Shown here piece after piece: positions 57,852 to 64,000 of a stretch of DNA of 64,000 nucleotides. The stretch comes from Comamonas sp. JUb58 (GTDB lineage Bacteria; Pseudomonadota; Gammaproteobacteria; Burkholderiales; Burkholderiaceae_C). The position numbers were made by a program, and so were the translations under genes. The notes below the pieces were generated by a model. That model made no database searches. It saw nothing but the letters and a program-made list of their open reading frames with translations, and was not told the DNA's origin. Where the stretch lies: the NCBI RefSeq assembly GCF_004364775.1, contig NZ_SOAL01000011.1, positions 62,001-126,000 of the forward strand, in the 5' to 3' direction. Within the stretch, counting starts at the first letter, position 1. Each line of letters begins with the position of its first letter.

Positions 57852-60047
57852 TCAGTACTTGGCCTGCAGGGTCAGCATGGCGCTGCGCGGCTCGCCGTAG
57901 CGGTTGTTCCAGGCCGTGCTCGACAGGCTTTGGTAGTAGCTGCGGTCAAACAGGTTGTTGATGTTCAGCGCCACGCTCAGCTGCTGGTTGATGCGGTAGC
58001 CCAGGCGCATATTGGCCAGCGCATAGCCGCCTTGCCGCAGGGTGCTGGCGCCTGACACCACCGAATAGGCGCTTTGTGCCTGCACGCCCAGGCCCAGGCT
58101 CCAGCGCCGCTCATCCACCGGCAGCTGGTAATTGCCCCAGAGCCGGAGGATGTGCTTGGGCGCAAAACGGGCAAAGGGCTGGCCCTCGGCGCTGGCGTCC
58201 TTCAGGTACTTGGTGGTGTTGAAGGTGTAGCCCGCGCTCAGGCTCAGATCGCGCGAGATGCGGCCGCTGGCCTCGGCCTCCAGGCCCTGGCTTTCGACCT
58301 CGCCGGAGGCAATGTAGTAGCAGGCATTGCCCACGCAGGGGTGCGCCGGGTCGCTTTGTGCCCGGTTCTTTTGGCGGATGTTGAACAGCGCCAGGGACAC
58401 ATTCAGTCGACCCTCGGCCAACTCGCCCTTGATGCCGGCCTCGTAGTTCGTGCCCTCGACCGGGTCGAGCAAATCACCTGCCCAGGTCATCTGCGTCTGC
58501 GGTTGGAAGATCTGGGCATAGCTGCCGTACAGCGACCATTGCGGAGTCAGCGCATAGACCAGGCCGCCATAGGGTGTGAACTGCGCGTCGATCTTGGCGC
58601 TGGCCGTGCTGCTCTCCTGCTTCCACTGGCTCAGGCGCCCACCCAGGATCAGCTTGAGCGGATCGCTGAGGCTCAGGCGAGCCATGCCGTACAGGCCCGA
58701 TTGCGTGGTGCGCGTGGGGCCGCGCGAGCTGTAGTCGCCAATGGCCGGCTTGGGCGCGCTGTAAGGGTCCCAATCCCAGACATTGACCGGCACATCCAGC
58801 GTCGGCACAAAGCTGGCGCTGCGCTGCTCGGTGCTGGTCTTTTGGTAGTTGGCGCCCAGCAGCAGCTCATGCGTTCTGCCCAGCAGGTGGAAGGGGCCGC
58901 TGGCAAAGGCGTCCAGGCTGTCCTGGCTGTTGTCGAACTGATATGCCCCGCCGGTCAGCTTGGGCCCCAGGCCGGTTTGCGGGTTGACCGCGCCATTGGC
59001 ACCTGCGTACTGCAGCTCGGAGTCGCCACTCAGGTGGTTGACCGTGAGCTTGGTTTGCCAGCCGCTGTCCCAGTGGTGCTCCAGCCCGGCAAAGCTGCGC
59101 GTGGTGTTCCAGTCAAAGCGGTCCCAGGCGGTGTCCAGGTAGGTGGAGCGGGGCAGGCCAATATCGCGGCCATCGGCATAGAAGGGCACGCCCGACATGT
59201 TGGTGACCGAGCGGATGCGCTGCTTTTGCAGGCCAAAGCTCAGTACGGTATCGCGCGTCAGGTCCAGCTCGCCCACGCTGTACAGGTTGGTCGATTGCTG
59301 CTCCCCCACATCGTAGAAGTAGCCCCGGTCCTCGTGGCTCAGCACCAGGCGCGCGCGCAGGCTGCCGCTGGCATTGAGCGGCCCGCCGATATCGGCTTCG
59401 GCGCGGTAGCGGTCCCAGTTGCCCAGGCCCAGCGAGGCATTCGCGGCAAAGCTGCGCTGCGGGCGCTTGGGCACCAAGTTGACAGTGGCCGCCGGGTTGC
59501 CGCTGCCGTGCAGCAGGCCGGTGGCCCCGCGCACGATCTCGACGCGCTCGTACATGGCCATGTCCTGGGGCGGGCTGGCGGTGTTGCCCATCAGGATCGG
59601 CACGCCATCCTGCTCGAACGCATCGATCTTGAAACCGCGCGCATAGTAGCCGGTGGTCAGCAGGGTGAAGGGCTGCACCGTCACGCCCGGCGACTGCTGC
59701 ATCACATCGTCCAGGCTGCGCAGGTTCTGTTCCTGCATGCGTTCCTGGTTGATGATGGTGATGGACTGCGGCGTTTCCTTGACCGATTGCGACAGCTTGC
59801 TGACCGAGGTGCCGCTGTCCGGCGAGGCGGTCACGGTGATGCTGGGCAGGGTGCTTTCGCCCGCCTCTTTGGCTTTGTTTTGCAGGGCCGCTGCATCGCT
59901 GGCCTGGGCCAGTGCCAGCCCGGCTTGGGCGCAGAGCAGCAAGGCCGCTGCGCTGCGTGGGCCTGCTGCCCAAGGGTGGGTGGATAGCGCGCTGGACGGC
60001 GCTCGGCTGCGGTCGGGGTGCTGGCCGCCTAGGTCCCGGTGCGACAT
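57852..60047 (-). CDS. TonB-dependent ferric-siderophore receptor (FptA-like)
   Basis: A 731-residue outer-membrane receptor without an STN domain. A signal peptide ends near residue 48 (LLLCAQAGLALAQAS). The plug has KETPQSITIINQERMQEQNLRSLDDVMQQSPGVTV and VEIVRGATGLLHGSGNPAATVNLVPKRP. The barrel ends MLTLQAKY with a terminal aromatic residue. A Fur box precedes it and the PchR-like activator gene lies next to it. This is the layout of pyochelin receptor loci; the exact ligand is inferred. Confidence 0.93.
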   Translation of the reverse strand: MSHRDLGGQHPDRSRAPSSALSTHPWAAGPRSAAALLLCAQAGLALAQASDAAALQNKAKEAGESTLPSITVTASPDSGTSVSKLSQSVKETPQSITIINQERMQEQNLRSLDDVMQQSPGVTVQPFTLLTTGYYARGFKIDAFEQDGVPILMGNTASPPQDMAMYERVEIVRGATGLLHGSGNPAATVNLVPKRPQRSFAANASLGLGNWDRYRAEADIGGPLNASGSLRARLVLSHEDRGYFYDVGEQQSTNLYSVGELDLTRDTVLSFGLQKQRIRSVTNMSGVPFYADGRDIGLPRSTYLDTAWDRFDWNTTRSFAGLEHHWDSGWQTKLTVNHLSGDSELQYAGANGAVNPQTGLGPKLTGGAYQFDNSQDSLDAFASGPFHLLGRTHELLLGANYQKTSTEQRSASFVPTLDVPVNVWDWDPYSAPKPAIGDYSSRGPTRTTQSGLYGMARLSLSDPLKLILGGRLSQWKQESSTASAKIDAQFTPYGGLVYALTPQWSLYGSYAQIFQPQTQMTWAGDLLDPVEGTNYEAGIKGELAEGRLNVSLALFNIRQKNRAQSDPAHPCVGNACYYIASGEVESQGLEAEASGRISRDLSLSAGYTFNTTKYLKDASAEGQPFARFAPKHILRLWGNYQLPVDERRWSLGLGVQAQSAYSVVSGASTLRQGGYALANMRLGYRINQQLSVALNINNLFDRSYYQSLSSTAWNNRYGEPRSAMLTLQAKY

Positions 60048-60064
60048 GTCGCATTCCTTTGTTG

Positions 60065-60081
60065 TTGAGAATCAATCTCAA
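60065..60081. promoter_or_regulatory. Fur box before the siderophore receptor gene
   Basis: TTGAGA-ATCAA-TCTCAA is a perfect inverted repeat 18 bases upstream of the receptor start, and the AT-rich TAATTC follows. It fits the Fur consensus well. Repression under iron-replete conditions is the expected effect. Confidence 0.75.
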
Positions 60082-60171
60082 TAATTCTAGGAAGCGGCCT
60101 GCGCAGCCTTTAGCGATTGCAGAAGTCTGGTTAGCGATTGCGCCACTGTTGTGTGGCAGGGCCTGATGCGC

Positions 60172-61050
60172 TTAAAGCGCGCTGGGCGCCAGGCCGAAGC
60201 GCTTGCGGAACACCTTGCTGAAGTGGGAGCTGGTATAGCCACTGGCGCGCGCTGCATCGGCCACGCTGATCTCGCCTGCGGCCAGCATGCGGTAGGCCAG
60301 CTCCAGCCGCTGCTCGCGCACAAAGCCGTAGACGCTGGTGCCAAACAGCTGCCGAAAGCCCAGGGTCAGCTTGTTCACATTGGTGCCGACCTGGCGCGCC
60401 AACTGCTCCAGGCTGGGGGTGTCGTGCAACTGCTGGCGCAAGATGTCCTGCGCGCGCTGCAGGCGCCGCACATCCTGCGAGCTGAGCGCCACTGCTGGCC
60501 GCTCGTCTGCTGCCTGGCCCATGCCGGCCACTACGGTGGCCATCAGCTCCAGCGCTTTGCCCGAGAGGTAGATATGCCGCATGGCGCCTTGCAAAGGGCA
60601 CATCAGCATCTGCGTGCCCAAGGCCTGCACCAGCTTGTCGGCGCGGCGGTCCACCGTCAGGTACTGGCTGCTGCCAGGCTGGGCGTCGAGCTGGCGGGCC
60701 AACTGCGCCAAGTCCAGGCCAAAGGCATCGCCCAGGCTGCTGCTGGGCATGCGCACCGTGATGTACTGCAGCGGCGCTGCCGCATCAAAGTGGTGTTGCA
60801 CCGTGAAGGGGGCATCGCTCAGGCTCATGTGGAAGGCCGGCCCTTGCACACAGATGGCCTGGCTATCGCGCAGCTGGTAGCGCAACTGCCCGCCAAGCAC
60901 CAGCACCAGCTTGATGCCGGGCTCCACCACCTCCGTCATCTGCAGGGGCTCGTCAAACTGCAGCACGCCCCCGGCCAGCGATACCTGGGGCGAGACAGAG
61001 GGCAATTCCCAGCCATAGGCCGGTGCCAGTGAGGGTGCTGCGGTGGACAT
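60172..61050 (-). CDS. pchR: AraC-family regulator, PchR-like
   Basis: A 292-residue activator. The N-terminal effector domain (about residues 1-190) is followed by an AraC DNA-binding domain with two helix-turn-helix units: PSLEQLARQVGTNVNKLTLGFRQLFG and SVADAARASGYTSSHFSKVFRKRFG. The spacing and the VNKLTLGFRQLFGTSVYGFVREQRLE block match PchR, which switches on the pyochelin receptor when it binds ferric pyochelin. It is upstream of the receptor gene on the same strand, with a separate 124-base gap carrying the receptor promoter. Confidence 0.9.
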   Translation of the reverse strand: MSTAAPSLAPAYGWELPSVSPQVSLAGGVLQFDEPLQMTEVVEPGIKLVLVLGGQLRYQLRDSQAICVQGPAFHMSLSDAPFTVQHHFDAAAPLQYITVRMPSSSLGDAFGLDLAQLARQLDAQPGSSQYLTVDRRADKLVQALGTQMLMCPLQGAMRHIYLSGKALELMATVVAGMGQAADERPAVALSSQDVRRLQRAQDILRQQLHDTPSLEQLARQVGTNVNKLTLGFRQLFGTSVYGFVREQRLELAYRMLAAGEISVADAARASGYTSSHFSKVFRKRFGLAPSAL

Positions 61051-61153
61051 GGTGCTGCGAAATCGGTTGGGTGCTGAAGGGGCGTGGGTAGGCAGGTCCG
61101 CTTTTGACGGTTGGCTAACGGCGGACGGTAATGGGTGCCGCGCCGATGTTACT

Positions 61154-61172
61154 TGATATTGATTCTCAATTA
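61154..61172. promoter_or_regulatory. Fur-box-like site in the divergent pchR / DUF3649 region
   Basis: TGATATTGATTCTCAATTA consists of three Fur-type hexamers in an AT-rich pocket. It lies about 100 bases upstream of pchR and could control both it and the plus-strand operon. Assigned by pattern only. Confidence 0.6.
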
Positions 61173-61254
61173 CTAAACCATGGGCAGGCGTTGGCTCGCT
61201 GTGCGGGTGATAACGGCGGCCAAGTCCGAATATCGTGGTTTGGAATATTTATCA

Positions 61255-61274
61255 AGACTCATTCTCATTTAAAA
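61255..61274. promoter_or_regulatory. Second Fur-box-like site before the PepSY operon
   Basis: AGACTCATTCTCATTTAAAA contains CATTCTCATTT, a common form of Fur-box half-sites in proteobacteria. It lies about 95 bases before the first gene of the DUF3649/PepSY operon. Between this and the previous site no gene is seen (61051-61369). Confidence 0.5.
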
Positions 61275-61369
61275 TACCGCGCGGCACTGCCCGGCCTCGC
61301 TGCACAGCGAGCCGCTTGCAGTGCCCCGGACCATGCCACCGTGGCGGCCCGGTTCACAGGATTGTCTAG

Positions 61370-61696
61370 ATGCAAACAGCCGGGAATCACCAACCAGCAG
61401 CCGGCCTGCTGGGCTATCGCGCGCGGGTCGCGTCACGGGCCGTGGCCGCCATTGGCGGCGGTTATGCCTTGGCAGCGGCCACGGCCGCAGCGGGGGCCGT
61501 GGGCTTTCAAGCGTTCGGCATGGCCCGGGTGGATGCCACGATGGCGGCGACGATGCTGGCCTTTGTGGTCTACGCGATCGCAGCGATGTGGGCCTTTGGC
61601 TGCGCAACGGCGGTGCGCGCCTGGCTGGGCATTGCGGTGCCGGCCGGCGCATTGGCACTGATCGCCTGGATGCTGGCACCGGGAGCAGCGGCATGA
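61370..61696 (+). CDS. DUF3649-domain membrane protein (iron-uptake associated)
   Basis: A 108-residue membrane protein with three hydrophobic segments (about residues 25-45, 58-80 and 85-104). The pattern SRAVAAIGGGYALAAATAAA and FVVYAIAAMWAFGCATA matches DUF3649 proteins, which occur next to PepSY and DUF3325 genes in iron-regulated operons. No strong ribosome binding site precedes the ATG at 61370. It overlaps the next gene by four bases. Confidence 0.8.
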   Translation: MQTAGNHQPAAGLLGYRARVASRAVAAIGGGYALAAATAAAGAVGFQAFGMARVDATMAATMLAFVVYAIAAMWAFGCATAVRAWLGIAVPAGALALIAWMLAPGAAA

Positions 61697-63408
61697 GGGT
61701 CGATGGCAAACCGGAGGGCCTGCGGCAATCGATGTCCTGGTTGCATACCTGGAGCGGGCTGCTGCTGGGCTGGCTGCTGTATGCGGTGTTCTTTACCGGT
61801 ACCTTGAGCTTTTTCCGCAATGAGATCACCGACTGGATGCGGCCCGAACTGCACCAGTCCGTACCCGATGCGGGCACTGCCCAGCGCGGGCTGGATGCGA
61901 TGCAGGCGATTGCACCCAAGGCCACGACCTGGACTTTGTCCCTGCCCAACGAGCGCCAGACGGCCATCGAAGCCTCCTGGCGCGAACCCGGCGCCGCCGC
62001 GGGCCGTGCCGGCACCCAGCGCACCACCTTGGATGCCGGCACCGGCGAGCAGCTGCAGCCGCGCGAGACCCGGGGCGGCGCCTTTTTGTACCGCTTCCAT
62101 TTCGAGCTGTATGCGATGCCGCGCATCTGGGGCCGCTGGATCGTGGGCTTTGCGACCATGCTGATGCTGGTGGCCATCATCAGCGGGGTCATCACGCACA
62201 AGAAGATCTTCAGCGACTTCTTCACCTTCCGCCCGCGCAAGGGCCAGCGTTCCTGGCTGGATGCGCACAATGCCACGGCCGTGTTGGCGCTGCCTTTTCA
62301 TCTGGTGATCACCTTCAGCGGCCTGGTGCTGCTGATGAACATGCTGATGCCCTGGGGTGTGCAAACGGCCTACAACGGCGACAGCAACGCCTATTTCTCG
62401 GAATTGCGCGGCAACCGCCAGGCGCAACCGGGTGCGGCCAATGGCAACGCTCCGCGCGAAGGCGGCCGCGCCAACCGTCAGGCCGATGCCGCAGCCGACA
62501 CGCCCGTCGCCATGGCCCCGGTGGGCCCGATGCTGGACGCCGCGCTACAGCAGTGGCCCGCCCATGGCGTGGGCAGCATCACCGTCAATGCACCGGGCAC
62601 TGCCCGCGCCACGGTGGAGCTGCGCGAGGGCGGCGGCTCCAGCCTGGTCAACCGGGGTGCGGCATCGACCTTGTTGTTCGATGGCGTGACAGGCGAGCCG
62701 CGCCAGGCGCCCGAGGCGGCCGCTATCTCCTGGCCGCGCGCGACCAGCAATGTCGTATCGAGCCTGCACCTGGGCCGCTTTGCCGAGCCGTTGGTGCGCT
62801 GGCTGCTGTTTTTGAGCGGCGTGGTGGGGACCATCATGGCGGCGACCGGCATGGTGATCTGGGTCGTCAAGCGCCTGCCCGAGCGGCGCAAGCTGGGCCG
62901 CACACCCCATGGCCACCGCCTGGTGGAGGTGCTCAACGTAGGCGCGATCGCCGGTCTGTCGGTGGCAACGGCCTCGTTCTTCTGGTTCAACCGCTTGCTG
63001 CCGGCCGATTTGGCAGGCCGCAGTGATTGGGAGATTCGCGGTTTCTTTACGGTGTGGGCGCTGTGCCTGCTGCACCCCATGCTGCGCCCGCACCGCCAGG
63101 CCTGGCGCGAGCAGATGCTGCTGGCCACCGTGCTGCTGGCTTTGTTGCCGCTGCTCAATGGCTTGAGCGGCGGTGCATGGCTGCCCCAAAGCATCGCTAA
63201 TGCGCAATGGAGCATCGCAGGCTTTGACCTGATGATGCTGGTGCTGGCGGCCTTGCACGGCTGGATGGTCTGGTGGCTGGTGCGCAGCAAGCAGACGGCG
63301 ACACCTCCCGCGCGCAAACCCGCTGCCGCTGCGAAGCCAGCCGCCGCCGATGCCGGTTTGCTGGCGCCGCATGCCGCTGTCGCCAGCGCGATGGAGCAGC
63401 AACGATGA
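61693..63408 (+). CDS. PepSY-associated membrane protein (PiuB-like, putative iron reductase/uptake)
   Basis: A 571-residue inner-membrane protein of the PepSY_TM family. It has the N-terminal helix LHTWSGLLLGWLLYAVFFTGTLSFF, a periplasmic loop, then helices with RFHFELYAMPRIWGRWIVGF and LDAHNATAVLALPFHLVITFSGL, and later VVSSLHLGRFAEPLVRWLLFLSG. Conserved histidines in such helices are thought to bind haem and move electrons across the membrane to reduce ferric siderophores. A low-complexity loop (about residues 240-275, rich in Asn, Ala and Gly) is inserted. The ATG overlaps the DUF3649 stop. Confidence 0.88.
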   Translation: MRVDGKPEGLRQSMSWLHTWSGLLLGWLLYAVFFTGTLSFFRNEITDWMRPELHQSVPDAGTAQRGLDAMQAIAPKATTWTLSLPNERQTAIEASWREPGAAAGRAGTQRTTLDAGTGEQLQPRETRGGAFLYRFHFELYAMPRIWGRWIVGFATMLMLVAIISGVITHKKIFSDFFTFRPRKGQRSWLDAHNATAVLALPFHLVITFSGLVLLMNMLMPWGVQTAYNGDSNAYFSELRGNRQAQPGAANGNAPREGGRANRQADAAADTPVAMAPVGPMLDAALQQWPAHGVGSITVNAPGTARATVELREGGGSSLVNRGAASTLLFDGVTGEPRQAPEAAAISWPRATSNVVSSLHLGRFAEPLVRWLLFLSGVVGTIMAATGMVIWVVKRLPERRKLGRTPHGHRLVEVLNVGAIAGLSVATASFFWFNRLLPADLAGRSDWEIRGFFTVWALCLLHPMLRPHRQAWREQMLLATVLLALLPLLNGLSGGAWLPQSIANAQWSIAGFDLMMLVLAALHGWMVWWLVRSKQTATPPARKPAAAAKPAAADAGLLAPHAAVASAMEQQR

Positions 63409-63737
63409 TCGCGATCGCAAGTCTGCTATGGGCCTTTGCCGGTTTTGCGGCACTGGCGGCCGCCATGGACCGCCATGAAGAACAACTGGGTACTGCCGCG
63501 TTCGCCGCCACGCAGCGCCATGGCTGGCAAGCGGGCGGCAGCGTTTTGCTGCTGCTATCGCTGCTGGCCTGTTTGCAGCGCTGGAACGCCTCGGTCGGCA
63601 TCGCCGCATGGCTGGGTCTGCTGACCTTGGCGGCGATGGCATGGGGCCTGGTGCTGACCTATGCGCCCGAGCGCGCCCGTCGCCTGGCTCTGGCTGCTGC
63701 AGCCTTGGGAGCGGTGGCAGCGGCCCTTGCGTACTGA
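63405..63737 (+). CDS. DUF3325-domain membrane protein
   Basis: A 110-residue inner-membrane protein with about four hydrophobic segments. The start FAGFAALAAAMDRHEEQLG matches DUF3325 proteins, which regularly accompany DUF3649 and PepSY proteins in iron-uptake operons. The ATG overlaps the PepSY gene stop (ATGA), so all three genes form one operon. The function is not known. Confidence 0.85.
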   Translation: MIAIASLLWAFAGFAALAAAMDRHEEQLGTAAFAATQRHGWQAGGSVLLLLSLLACLQRWNASVGIAAWLGLLTLAAMAWGLVLTYAPERARRLALAAAALGAVAAALAY

Positions 63738-63746
63738 ACGCAAAGT

Positions 63747-63774
63747 GCCGCGCCAGGCGATAACCTGGCGCGGC
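63747..63774. terminator. Bidirectional hairpin terminator candidate
   Basis: GCCGCGCCAGG and CCTGGCGCGGC form a perfect 11-base-pair stem with loop CGATAA, 10 bases after the DUF3325 stop and before the end of the convergent gene. No long T-run follows, but its position between convergent genes suggests termination. Confidence 0.65.
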
Positions 63775-63799
63775 GTAGTTGCCTCAAAGGCTGTCTGAA

Positions 63800-64000
63800 T
63801 TAACCCTGGTTGGTCTGCTTGTAGGAGCGGTTGGCGCGTTCCCAGGCAGCTTTCACAGCAGGCTCGGCCTCCGTCCAGCCCAGGCGGCTTTGCGCACGCT
63901 CTGCTTGCCAGCGGCGCTCCCAGTCGCTGCGGGCGTCGTCCCAATCAACAATGCCGTCGCGCACCGACTGGTAGCCAGCGCGGTAGGCGGGGGCGTAGTC
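63800..64000 (-). CDS. Hypothetical protein, C-terminal part (cut by window edge)
   Basis: The last 66 codons of a gene that starts beyond the window. The peptide begins DYAPAYRAGYQSVRDGIVDWD and continues with tryptophan-rich charged helices (DWERRWQAERAQSRLGWTE, KAAWERANRSYKQTNQG). It looks like a soluble helical protein of the kind seen in general stress loci, but I do not name a family. Confidence 0.7.
   Translation of the reverse strand, partial: DYAPAYRAGYQSVRDGIVDWDDARSDWERRWQAERAQSRLGWTEAEPAVKAAWERANRSYKQTNQG

Noticed and set aside
58074..59987. A 637-codon plus-strand frame opposite the FptA-like receptor
   Set aside because: Low-complexity Ala/Gly/Leu translation and complete overlap with a conserved receptor.
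1..64000. CRISPR arrays, tRNA/rRNA genes, insertion sequences, prophage
   Set aside because: No regularly spaced repeats, no tRNA- or rRNA-like stretches, and no transposase, integrase or phage structural proteins were seen when reading both strands.

Overview
The window is a gene-dense, high-GC chromosomal segment. The gene content points to a betaproteobacterium of the family Comamonadaceae, possibly Comamonas. This is inferred from GC-rich coding, Bug-type periplasmic receptors, FecI/FecR and PchR-type siderophore loci and an IPTL-CTERM-like surface protein, not from a marker gene. I saw no rRNA, tRNA, CRISPR array, insertion sequence or phage. Genes abut or overlap by ATGA in long operons.

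Layout. 1-5.1 kb: a LysR fragment, two EamA transporters (one in an AT-rich stretch), a second LysR gene and a divergent serine hydrolase. 5.2-9.6 kb: a Fur-box-led FecI/FecR/TonB-receptor iron locus. 9.8-12.5 kb: mntH with a small membrane-protein gene in front, then an exported ferritin-like protein with a strong terminator. 13.0-16.2 kb: a three-domain protein (2Fe-2S ferredoxin, FAD/NAD reductase, M24 metallopeptidase-like) divergent from a MocR regulator. 17.1-29.7 kb: an 11-gene minus-strand operon with class II aldolase, a complete dipeptide-type ABC importer, a hydroxyacid dehydrogenase, an aminotransferase, an EamA exporter, a GntR regulator and two deacetylases of the acetylpolyamine amidohydrolase/HDAC family. 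It probably takes up and breaks down acylated polyamines or similar amides.

30.1-36.2 kb: the most interesting locus. A clear TPP riboswitch, with a helix that can hide the ribosome binding site, precedes a six-gene operon: LuxE-like acid-activating enzyme, LuxC-like acyl reductase, a three-part ABC importer resembling ThiXYZ, and a short-chain dehydrogenase. Together these could import a carboxylic acid derived from thiamine or one of its halves and reduce it to the alcohol, a possible new thiamine salvage route.

36.2-43.4 kb: three small unknown genes, a DNA photolyase, a secreted fibronectin-III/IPTL-CTERM-like protein and a soluble hybrid histidine kinase. 43.5-50.1 kb: an acid-sugar (threonate/erythronate-like) catabolic operon made of DUF1537 kinase, PdxA2, iron alcohol dehydrogenase, DapA-family lyase and DeoR regulator, divergent from a Bug receptor, with repeated YGATCA sites between them. 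50.3-53.4 kb: a stand-alone TrpF-like gene, then a quinone-reductase/DJ-1/TetR stress locus with a NemR-like operator. 53.6-56.2 kb: two small genes and a ChrB-like/MFS pair. 56.2-63.8 kb: a pyochelin-type siderophore uptake cluster (FptX-like permease, cupin, TonB receptor, PchR regulator) and a Fur-controlled DUF3649/PepSY/DUF3325 membrane operon. The window ends inside an unrecognised gene.
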